Source of the DNA: Hyposmocoma kahamanoa | Lineage: Eukaryota > Arthropoda > Insecta > Lepidoptera > Cosmopterigidae | Length of the DNA: 64,000 nt | Reading direction: 5' to 3' | Assembly: GCF_003589595.1 (NCBI RefSeq) | Contig: NW_020653855.1 | Coordinates: 5,120,056 to 5,184,055 of the forward strand | Part shown: piece after piece, positions 12,401-24,400 of the stretch | Position numbering within the stretch: position 1 is the stretch's first letter | Layout of the letters: each line of letters opens with the position of its first letter | Notes under the pieces: model-generated | The model's database searches: none | What the model was told of the DNA's origin: nothing | What the model saw: the letters and a program-made list of their open reading frames with translations, nothing else | Position numbers and translations under genes: made by a program

Positions 12401-15400
12401 TTTTGAAAGAAAATCATCAAATCTCTGAAGACAACATATGCTTCATTATCAGACATTCAAAGACGTATGATTCCCGTTTTCAATACAAAATGGGAGCAAG
12501 CTTCTCGGAAAAAAGAAAGGTTTTTGAAGAACAATAGCAATTGGCTGGACTTGGAATATTCTGTGACTATACCCACTTCAGAAGGCGTTTTAACCGATAC
12601 CACTCCATCTACATCTTCTGGAAAACGTGGAAGACCATGCATATCTTACTGAAATTACTGGTGTGGATGTGACTTTGATAAAACGTCTCTAAATAATACT
12701 ACAAGCACTTTCATCAGGTGTGATGGTAGATGCGGAAAAATTTGGTAGTTATGCTATGGAGACTGCCAGGATTTATGTCAGTAATTATGAATGGTACTAT
12801 ATGCCATCCTCAGTTCACAAAATCTTAATACACGGAGAAAGTATTATAAAGCATTTTGCAGTGCTTCCGATTGGTCAACTTTCGGAAGACGCACAAGAAT
12901 CCCGTAATAAGGATTACAAAAACTTTCGCCTTCATCATGCCCGAAAATGCTCCCGAGCAGCCACAAATGAAGACGTATTTCATACTCTTCTTTACACATC
13001 AGATCCATACATAACAAGCATTAGAAAACCATACAGCAAAAACGTTAAAGAACTCGATGAGGATACACTACATCTTTTGAAAGTGAACGAATTAATTTTA
13101 GATCCGGAAGCTCGGCAAGTTTAGTTGGCAAAAATCTATTAATAAATATTTATACAAACCACATAGGTATAAATTGCAATAGGTACATTAAACCTTTAAT
13201 GTGCATTTAAAATAATATTAATAACTTTCACTACTAATTTTTTTTCAGTTATTGTTTAAAGTAGAATTAGCTTTTCATATTTTTATATTAATGTATCTTG
13301 GTAATGTAGTTGCATATTTATGTCTTAATTCCTACGAAACATAAATAGTTACTAACATAAAAATGAATAAACTCCATTTATTGATCGTTTTTATTGGACT
13401 TTGATTTTTAATATTTTATAATAAAATAAGTATTATACTAATTTATACCAAACTATCACATTCGAAGCCTTATATATTCCTCTACAATAACGAAAAATTT
13501 CAAGACATAATTTTAAGAAACAAAAAAGTTATTGATTTTTGATCCGAAACGCACCCATATTTTCCATAGTGCGTAGTCTTCAATTTTGTAATATGATTTT
13601 TCGATCAAAATATTTTTAATGTAGTTTTTAAACTTAGGCAATGATAAACTTAATATATGCTCCGGAATCTTATTGTAAAAACGTATACAGTTCCCCATAA
13701 AAAAGTTGTTTATCTTGGTTAAACGAAATCGTGGTACCATGAGTTTGGACTTAGCTCTAAGGTTAATATTATGGATACCTTCTTCTTATTGAAATTATGT
13801 ATATTTTTACGGGCATATAAAATATTTGAATAAATGTACTGTGATGCCACAGTCATGATACCAGTCTCCTTAAACTTTTCGCTGAGAGAAACCCGAGAGC
13901 CTAAACGGTACACAGAACGAATCGCTCGTTTTTGCAATACAAATATGGTTTGAATATCTGCCGCTTTACCCCCATGAGAATTGAGGCAGTTGCTATGCCA
14001 GACAACCACACCATTTATCTTGTAATGGTTTCAGGAAGAAGAAGAAAAACCTGAAGGGGACGCAGCCTTGAACTCTCTCTTCCAAAAGATTTACGGTGAA
14101 GGATCTGACGAAGTTCGCCGCGCGATGAACAAGAGCTTTGTGAGTTATAAGTTGCATTTTATATCCTTATCAATTAACACGTCTCTGCCAGCAATGCACG
14201 CGTTGCGTTTCGGGATATTTTTTTTTTAATATAAAAGTAATAAGTGTGCATTTGATCTCCATCTTACGTGCCCCAAAACTTCCAGTGGTTTCAAGTTTAG
14301 CAAAATTGGGGCCCAGGTCCCATGGTCACAGCTGACAGATAGCCAGTCAACCTCTCAGTCAATTAGAAAAAGAATCATTTCAAGATTTTTTTATTATTAT
14401 GAAATTTTAAGCATTCCATGTGACCTCTCATCTGGACCCCGATTCAAAACAATTCGATAATTTAACTGAGTCGTTCAATTGGATATCATTCTCCAATCGT
14501 AGGGCACTTTCGGAGCTATTCAGAACATACGAGTTACACGTTCGTGTCGAATACGATATCGTTATCCAACAGTTTAGTTTACGGAGTTAGTAGGTGAAAT
14601 AGATTATAAGAAAAATGAAAATCCTAAAATATAGAAATGCAATAGTCTTGCTTTAAATTAAATTATTAAAATTTAACAAAATCCTCTCCTTTATTTCAAA
14701 TAATAAGAGATTCTTGCTTTTTAAACATTAGGACGTTCGGTAACTTTCATTCAATAACTGTGTTTTGAATAACGTTTGGGTGTGACATCATTTCGGTTCG
14801 GTTTCGAATACGACAGTTCAACGTTCGATTTGGGTGTTGTAAATAAAAATGAAAAGAAATCGTATCGGTCGACAACTGAGTTATCGTAAGGTTCTGAATG
14901 GACCCACTGATCTTTTTCTAGACTATTGGAGAGTCTCTTGAGGAGGCCTCCAATTTATCTATAGTCTGTCTTTTTTGAAGACGGAGTAAAATTACATTTT
15001 TAGGGTTACCAGTTTTCATAAAATTTTTGATAGTTGTTGTCGATAGTTTTATCGATAGATTGTGAAAGAAGATAAAATTTTCTTATCGATAGATTGTGAA
15101 AGAAGATTAAATTTTGCCAAAAATTACTGGAATTTGAAAGTTACGACGTTTTAATGATTACTAATTGCGTTATTGTTTTATTCTTATTTTGACAGTTGGC
15201 TTACTAGTATCGAGATACATTTTTATTCATATGCATTTTAAAAAGAATAGCCGGATTGAATTATCTGCATTGAATTAAAATGAAAAACTTTAAATACAGT
15301 GTATTATGTATGAAAAATTCACAATTTAAATGAGCTTGTGCTCAGTAATTAGATGAATAATGTGTCGAGGATGATTCAAATGAAACAAGTTCAGCTATTT

Positions 15401-18400
15401 ATTCCATAAGCGTGACCAATATTCAGTCGATAATCGATAGAATATTTATGGACTGCAATCACTAGCTGCTCGCAAGCTGGCAGCACTTTTGCGCAATTAA
15501 CTGTCATTTTACGCCGTCTTCAGAAAAGACAACCATAATGATATTTTTAGGTTAAATATTTATTTGCAGCGTGATCTGTCGCTGTATTTCGTATTTCCAA
15601 CTTGAGGTGGCGCCACCTTGTTCATAGCCCTGTCCCATATTAAAAAGCGCTCCTTCAGGCTGATTTTAATTCAAAAGGGAATCGATCCGATCGGGTAGTC
15701 TCGAAATCAGATGGGTTTCCGAGCGAGAAGATGAACCTGATTCCTACTATATCTTTCTAATTAAAACAAACTATTGTTCCGATTAGAAATGTCAAAAGTT
15801 TCCGATCGGCCAGTTGGGAATCGTTCTACTCGGAAGAAACGCAGTTTCCGATCGGGAGAGGCAATCAAAATCAAGCTGCTTATTTGATATTCTAGGCAAT
15901 TTTTTTCTTTTTCTTTTTTAATATAAAAGTGAAACAAAGTACGCATGCTATCTCTCCGCTAGTGACGAAAGAGACTCAGTCTTTTAAGGCCTTTTAAAAA
16001 ATCTCGACTAATTTTCATTGCCTCACGACTAGTCAAGACTCAAGTCTTGATTCATAAGACTAAAACTGAAGACTAATTCGAGTCGAAGTCTTTTAACCGT
16101 AGGAAGCTATAGGACTAAAACGACCAAAAAGACTAAAACGACTAAAACAACTGGCGCCTCATAGACTCGGGAGTCGCGAGTCATGAGCCGTATGGCGTGA
16201 TTTTATTTCTACACACAAGGTATTTATTTTACGATTTTTATTATAAGTAAATAAACGTGATTATTTACTACATACTACTTACGTCATTTTTATTTATAAA
16301 CTTCGGGTTTAATAAGACATAAAATAGGTATAAGTCGTTTGAGTCTTTCAAGTGGTTCAAGTCGTCAAGTCGTTTAAGTCTTTTAGTATAACGACTGAGT
16401 CTTATTAATAAAAACTCGAACACCCAGTCTTCATTTTTAGAGACGAGTCCTGTAAAATGGAGTCGAGCCGTTATAAAACTCCTTAAAAGACAAAGAGGGT
16501 CGTATTTTAGAATTGTACTCAATGCTCAAGTCAGGACTTGAGTATGATTCAAAGCACTAGAAATCATACTCAAGTCCTTGCCATTAGGGTTGTATTTCCA
16601 GTGCTTGAAATCATACTCAAGTCTGCTCAAATCCTGACTTGAGCATTGAGTAGAGTTCTGGAATATGACCCTAAGTCTCTTTCATCACTACTCTCCGCGT
16701 TAGACGTATCATGAAAATGCCTTAATGATTAGATACTTTTTAGTTGTCTACAGCATTTTTGCAAAATGCGCGATACGCTGAAACTGGGAGTCTACTCCCG
16801 TTCTCCATTAGAAGCAATTACTGTCACATAAGTAATACCCGACTAAATAAAAAAGCAATGTCAGGTATGAAGCCTCATTCGCGTCATGCGTCTTTTATCT
16901 TGGTTGATTTTTACTTATTTACACAGTAAGTAGTGAATTATTCTCAATACGCCGAGCAGAACCGTGCTACGCTATTTTCGTTAAGTCGAGCCAACATCAC
17001 GTCGATCCGTTGGGATAGGCAATGGGAATAAAGAGTTATTTTTTATTTAACAATCTGTTGAGAATTGTTTTCGTTTCATAGTCGTGGTTGTGATTAGAGG
17101 GTGCTATAAATTCTTAAACTGTGCGTTGCGGGAACAAAACAAAACTAAATCGTGTAGACTTAGATAAGTTTGCGAGGCTAAGCAATTGTTTTATTTCGCC
17201 AATTTTATTTTTTGGTCGTTGTCTGTTATTTTTGTAAACAAACATATTTATTTAATAATATTATGATTGCCGAATTTTGTGAAAAAAATAAAGAAACAAA
17301 AATAAAATTCGAAATAAGACAAAAAACCGGACCAGGTTCAAAAATTAAGTTGGCTACTCTACACTACTGTAGAGGTGTCGATTTCATCCTGGTAACCTCG
17401 GTCTCCAAAATTTCGCGACTCCAGACAAACTTGGCATTTTCGACTGATGTATCAACATATAGGTGTCAGTCTCAGGAATATCGATACTTTGAGACGTCAC
17501 TTAATTAAACAGTATTATTAATTGATTAATTCACATTGGACATTATAAGTGTTGCCATTGGACACATTGGACAGTGTCCGGACTATGTTGGTGCGATGTA
17601 GACGCTTGCGTTCATCATTTCAGAACAGCATACAAATGTACGGCTCTCGTATACCACAGTCTCATCAGGTTAGTAACGGTTAGTTGTATTACATATCATT
17701 GTCACAAAGTTCGGATTTCGTTTTTATTTTGCGCGTGAGCGAGAGAAAAAAGATGTTGCTACAGTGCAAATTAACATGAATACTATAATTAAATTTAATA
17801 TTGTTGCAATTTAAATATTCCCAGCGATTAGGTAGTAGTTTAGCATATTAACATTAAACTTTAAAATACAATATCGAGTTCTTAGGTTTTCGCGATTGTT
17901 ACACATAGGAAATGAAACTACTTTTCCGGATTTAAATCGCGTATATTTGTTTTTTCAAACAATTTATGCGAGCATGTCATGGATAAACCTACACATTCAA
18001 TGAAGTTTGACAAACCCCAGGTCCTTGCAAAAGAAGTCCGTTATCTACCCAGGATGCTGCGAGAGGCCATTGAAATTAAAAACATCCTAATTTCAACAGG
18101 GAAGATGGTTTCTCCGTATCACCAGTTTGGGATCCAGTATTTCCTCTAATGAAAAATCCCAAACAGACATAAGACTGCAGTACTAATTAATATGTTTTAG
18201 TTTATTCTAATTTCTATTAATAATTAATAATAAATTAAACTTCATAAAAATTCATTCAATAAAATAACTTGTAAAACTTAATGTAGCGTAAATTGGAATG
18301 TTTTCTTTGTAAAATTAAAAATAAGGTATTTAATTAATAACTATTGTAACTATAGTGAAAAAATTAAAAATAAGGTATTTAATTAATAACTATTGTAACT

Positions 18401-21400
18401 ATAGTGAAAAAATAGGGTGGTTTGCATTAATATTAGACATAAGTGGTTGAAGACTGTACCACCTCAGTCAACCGTGACCATGGGACCTGTAAAGGGCCCG
18501 AAATGTCGGTTTGTTTTAAAAATCAAATATACGCGATTTAAATCCGGAAAAATAGTCTCATTTCCTATTTAAAATACAATGTTAACGGTAACCTATCAAA
18601 AACTCGAAAATTTTATTGTTCGGAATAACGTTTGTTCGAATTTTCATTACACCGAAAACCGAATTATAACGAAACAGTTGTTCTTTTAGGATATGTTGAA
18701 TGTTTATCGCAAAGACACGATTAGGTTCGTTTAGGTTAGGTTAAGTTAGGTTTAAAAGAAAAAACATTTTCCTCTCAAAATTCCTTTCGAGGTTATGAAA
18801 TTTCGACCAAACGTTATTTCTGGAAAATGTCAGTTGGGACTATTGATAGGTAACCAATGTTAACAGATAATTTCGCACAAGAAACTTTAGTTTTTAGAAT
18901 TTATTATAATTATATATTATTATTTATTATAATTATATATTTTATTATAATTATATATTATTAGTTTATAGAATTTATTCTATCGTAATTCAAAATTGTT
19001 AAATTGACAGAAAAAGATTTGAAAATTTAAAAAAAATTAAAGAATTTTCTTGTGTTTATTTTTATTTTACATAATATTTAGTAGTAGTAATTTTTGGAAC
19101 TTACAAATCGTGTTTTATCAAATTAACGTTGTATTTTAAGTAACTTTTATTATTAAAAAAGAACCGACCTCAAAAGTTGGTGGAATTACGACTAATTGCC
19201 AACTTTTATTGAAATGGGTTACCGGAAAATGCGCGAAACCGGATTCATCACCCTAGTTTGCCACCTTTAGAGGTGGAATGTTATCTTCTTTCCAGCTAAA
19301 AAATAATCATGAAAATCGGTACACCAATGTCGGAGTCATCGGTAACACAATTGCGTAAAACAGTCGAATTGAGGACCTCTTCCTTTTTTTGAAGTCGGTT
19401 AATAATAATGTGAAGTCGATTTACTAGTGTTGTATTTTGACAGTATAGCTCTATAACCATAATAATTTGAAAGTTACAAAACGTCTAGAATTATTTTGAA
19501 CGCCACGGATTCTTTTAAAATTTTTAGTTCCTTTTATGTCATAGAAAATATTATAGTGTTATTTTCAGTTCATTTATCGATAAATACGCGGCTGAAGTAA
19601 CATGTCCCGTAAATTATTATTATTAAATATGTTAATGGAAGAAGAATCAAATTAAACCATCTTTTCGTCCTACCCCACATCGTACGTACCCTACAATCTC
19701 GCAATTGATATTAATAGTCATAATGAACTCGCGCGAAGTCGTGTTAAAGAGTATAACTCTATGTCAGCGGCAATACGTTTCAATATTACATCAATAAATA
19801 TTTCAATTCTCGCTTCGCCCATCCTCGTCAATACAGACTATTTATTTAGATTGATTTGATCGACGAGGAGAGAATTGAAATTTTGTCATACAAATTTCAA
19901 AACCCCCTTAATAGTAGATATATATTTATTCGTATCGTTGTGTTATTGGCGGTTTGAAAAAGATTGACCCAAATTCAAACTTGTTTAGCGGTTTATTTCT
20001 ATTTCAATATCATAACTTCGTGATCGAGATACCAATCCCCGATGCTGGTACAAAAATATGAAAACGTACTGCATCAACAAAGGTTATTTCAAATACTGTG
20101 ATGAATATCCTTTTAACCGACTACAAGAAAACAGGAGGAGGTCCTCAATTCGACTGTATTTTTTTTTGTATGTATGTTACGCGATAACTCTACTAACTAA
20201 TTAATTCTAACTAATTTGTGAATCGATTTGATGATTCTTTTTTTTATTGGAAAGAGGATACCTCAGTAGTGGTCCCGTTTAAATTTGAAGAAAATATCGA
20301 CTGTGAACTGACAAACGCCAAAATTGAGATAGTACATATCAATTTTGACAACATTACAGGATTAAGAAAAAAATATTTTAAATATTTTATATAAACCAGA
20401 TGGTTTATTAAATAAAAATACATAGTGTACATACTTACAAGTGTAATAAAAATACTTAAAAACTACGTATTTTTATTTAATAAACCAGTTGCTATATAAA
20501 TGACGCAAACAAATTTTTTCTTCATCTGTAAAGTTGTCAAAATTGAGATCGTAACGATTGCCAGTTCACAGTCGATATTCCACTTCTAAGGGTCTCATTC
20601 CAGAACTCTACTCAATGCTCAAGTCAGGACTTGAGTATGATTTAAAGCACTAGAAATCATACTCAAGTCCTTGCCATTAGGGTCGTATTTACAGTGCTTG
20701 AAATCATACTCAAGTCTGCTCAAATCCTCACTTGAGCATTGAGTAGGGTTCTGGAATACGACCCTAAATCTGATATAGTTACCTACTCGAAATTATGAAT
20801 AAATAAATATAAAGACAATGGATGCGAATTGATACAAGTTTTGACTGAAGCAGAACATTCAAATCTAAGATCTGGCAGTATGCCTTATTAGACGACTTAA
20901 CCGGTCCCAAAGGGCAAAAAATTTTACTACTATTTAATGTAATAAAGAAGGTTTATTCCGAACAAAATAAACATTTTGAACTTTACCAGACCCCATAACC
21001 TATGACAAATGTTACACAAAATTGAAGCGAATTGACCCTAAGGGTCATATTCCAGAACTCTACTCATTGCTCAAGTCAGGATCAGAGTATGATTTCAAGC
21101 ACTGGAAATACGACTCTAATGGCAGGGACTTGAGTATGATTACGAGTTCTTTAAATCATACTCAAATCCTGACTTGAGCATTAAGTAGAGTTCTAGAATA
21201 CGATCCAATGAGTGGCAAAGTAGAGGATGAATCCGGTTTCGCGCTCTTTCCAGTAACCGATTTCAATAAAACTAGGCAAATTGATGTAATTCCATGCACT
21301 TTTGGGGTCGGTTTTTTTAATACTCTGCACTGAGATTATTTTAAATTATGTTTACAATCATTGACTTACAAATAAATGGACGACGGGTCTAATACATAAA

Positions 21401-24400
21401 CCACGAAAAAAATGTCCCAAGTCAACCTATTTGAACGTAGTGACATGTAAAGGAATATGAAAACGCTAAAACGTTAGATTTAAATTGTAATGTCATCGCA
21501 GTACTGTCTAATTTTGCTTGCTTCGCTGTCAGTCGAACAAACGAAGACTAAAGCGTGAATGACGCTCTGTATACGATTTTAACGCCCTATAAGTTCGGAC
21601 ACTTTTTAGCGCGGACCCGACTTCCATGTAATTGTAAGTCAATGTTTACAACCTATAGGTACAACTAAAATGGTTACGTGACAACCTTACGCTCCGAATG
21701 AAGTGTAGGCATTTACGCGTCGAACAGGCGGAAGTTGCCCTACTTGTCTAATTAATTATACTATGTAATATACCTTCCGGAAAAAGTATTCATTATAATA
21801 ATTATTATTCCTTTAGTAACAAGTTCCGTTGCTTCTCAGATACAAGTCCCTTTACCAAAACCGGCCCTTAGGGCCCCACCTGAAGATACATTACAAAGTC
21901 CGTGGGAATATGTTAAATTTTACGCGTCATATATTGAGAAGCCTCTTTTTGTATACCTTTTATATTATTTTGTCACTTTTATTGTTAAAATTTTATACAC
22001 TCAGCCAATCATTTATGATTTATTATGAATATTTATTTAATAAATTCTTACACCAATATTCTTTTCTTTTTTATTTTAGATTTGATTTAGTTTTATTCAT
22101 CAACAAGCGCCCGATGGCGACTGTTAAACTGTGTCGTTAAACTGCTGCGCAATTTTCGAATTTTTGGATAAATGTGAATTTTATAACTAGAGAGTTTTCA
22201 GTTAAAAAACAAAATTTTGCAGGTTCTGTGTAGTACGTAAAGAGAAATATCTAGAGAAATATAAAATATATATAAATATTATGTGCAAACTGCCTCCGTG
22301 GCCGAACGGTTACCATGCCGGACTGCCACGCAGAGGTCCCAGGTTCGATTCCCGGGCCGGGCGAAATGTTTGTATGACCTACATTTATTTCTATATTCTC
22401 TCGGAGTTGGGTGTAATTTGTGGTTGTCTATGTGTGTGTCCATGGCACCCGCGACGCAGGGTTTCCCTAGTGCGGGGCTATGTTGAGTGTGTGCGTTATT
22501 ATTATTATTATTATAAACTTCATTGACTTACAAATAAATGGACGACGGGTCTAATACAAAAACCACGAAAAAAATGTCCCAAGTCAACCTATTCGAAATT
22601 TAAATTGTAATGTCATCGCAGTATCGCGCTGTCAGTAGAACAAATGAAGACTAAAGCGGAGTTTGGCGCTCTGTATACGATTTTAGCGCCTTACAAGTGC
22701 GGACACTTTTTAGCGCGGACCCGACGTCCATATAATTGTAAGTCAATGGCAAACTTAGATTTTTTTGTAAATAATTCGTTTTACATTTTTATTTTAGCTT
22801 TATTTTTTAGGATTTTATATGATCGGTTTTCCTATCCCTATCGTGTAAAAAAATTGCATATTGTTTAGACAATGTCCTTAAGTGTACCGTATTTTTTTTT
22901 CGAGATCGTTATTTAATAAGTAAATACCTAAACCCTTAAATTTGATATAGCAAAACAGTTCTTCCCGCTTCTCTTCCGGTGCTTGCCTTAAGCAAGAAAT
23001 TAAGGAGTAAACTAAAAGTTTAATTTAATTTCTTGCTTGAACTTAAACAAAAATCATTTTGTAAATACGAAGAAGATAAGAGCTTTTTAAAGTTCTGAAT
23101 ACACTGAAAGAGTGATCATCCAATAGATCATCTAACCGATATCTAGGATTTTATATAGTAGACTATGTGAGTAACGAGTTTGCCGAATAAAACTGAAAAT
23201 GCTAAAGTCACGTGTTATGCACATTTCACTGAATTCAGAACGTTAAAACGCTCTCCTGTAAAACTTGGCAATTTCGACATACGATACTTTACGTAGGAGG
23301 GGTCGATATATGAACTTACAGAAATCGACAATTCAAATGGATAATAAGCATAAGCGAGGCATAAGCGAACATTCAGCCGATAGTCGATAGAAAAAAAAAA
23401 CTTAATAAAAATAAAATAGAATATTTATCGATTCACTAGTTGCCATTTGACTCCATCTTAAAAAAAGACTGACTATAAGATACAGTACTCTTTCAAAAAT
23501 ATCTTTATTTTTTTACTAAGTAAGTTACATTTTAAATAGTTGGAACTAAAGCACGCAAAGTATTTTGCCTTGGAGACTTGGAAAGGCTTTAAATACCGAG
23601 GCTTCAGTGGTGCTGCGATTGAAAACTGCATATGGAATGACGATGAGGTCGAGGATGCAGCTTGCACGCCTAAGTAAAGCCTATTCACTCTCCCCTTAAA
23701 AAGGACCAAGTTATAGCGTGCAGAGGATAAGTCTGCAGCCTGGGAATCCCACTCCATAGGCGTTCGCCATATAAATGTGGAAGCGTAACGCTTTGTGCGC
23801 ATTCTTTGAATATCTATAACATAGGGGTGGAACCGCAGCCTTCGTCTAAAATTTTGATCTTGGGCGCTTCTCCATCTCTGATGCCGTGTGAAATAGAGAT
23901 TTCGATTATTAACCGACTTCTACAAAAGGAGGAGGTTCTTAATTCTACTGTTTTTTTATGTATGTTACGCGATAATTTGTGAACGATTTTAATGACTCCC
24001 ATTTAAATTTTGAAAATATTCCACCTCTAAGGGTGGCAAACTAGGGGATGAATCCGGCTTCGCGCACTTTCCGTAACCGATTTCAATAAAACTTGGCAAA
24101 TAGATGTAATTCCACGAACTTTTGAGGTCGGTTTTTTTAGTACTCTGTATTACTGAGATTATATTTTGTCAGTAAAAAGTCCGGACTTTCTTGTAAATGT
24201 CAGGCTATTTGTCCCGACTATTCAAATTTCGGTATGGTAACCCTAATTGCGTGTGCAACCATTAATTAGATTGTATCAAGAATCGTTTACTCCGTTTAAA
24301 CTCTTTGTAAAAAAGTTTTAGTTTTTATTACTTGAAGGCTAATTTATTTAAGTAACTATATTATAATGAATTTTATATAAATTATGTAAGGAACAAATTA

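Larger units (their letters stand above)
17875..18570. mobile_element. Penelope-like element fragment with inverted ends
   Basis: Left arm TAGGAAATGAAACTA...CCGGATTTAAATCGCG and right arm its complement, at 18480-18570, enclose a 57-codon coding remnant. Arms of this type with a CCATGGTCAC/CCCGAAA block resemble the terminal repeats of Penelope-like elements. Confidence 0.6.
20113..21350 (+). mobile_element. Family C element split by two later insertions
   Basis: Left part 20113-20296 (AACCGACTACAAG...) resumes at 20578-20590 and again at about 21213-21350 (GGATGAATCCGG to TACTCTGCACTGAG). The breaks hold a TA-type MITE and a palindrome pair. Confidence 0.75.

Noticed and set aside
14455..14900. 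Possible inverted-repeat element with ATTCAGAAC ends
   Set aside because: Only short and imperfect end similarity (14518 and about 14880), no target duplication and no second copy seen.
21829..22140. Plus-strand open frame of 103 codons
   Set aside because: Phe/Leu/Tyr-rich product of AT-rich DNA without domain or splice context.
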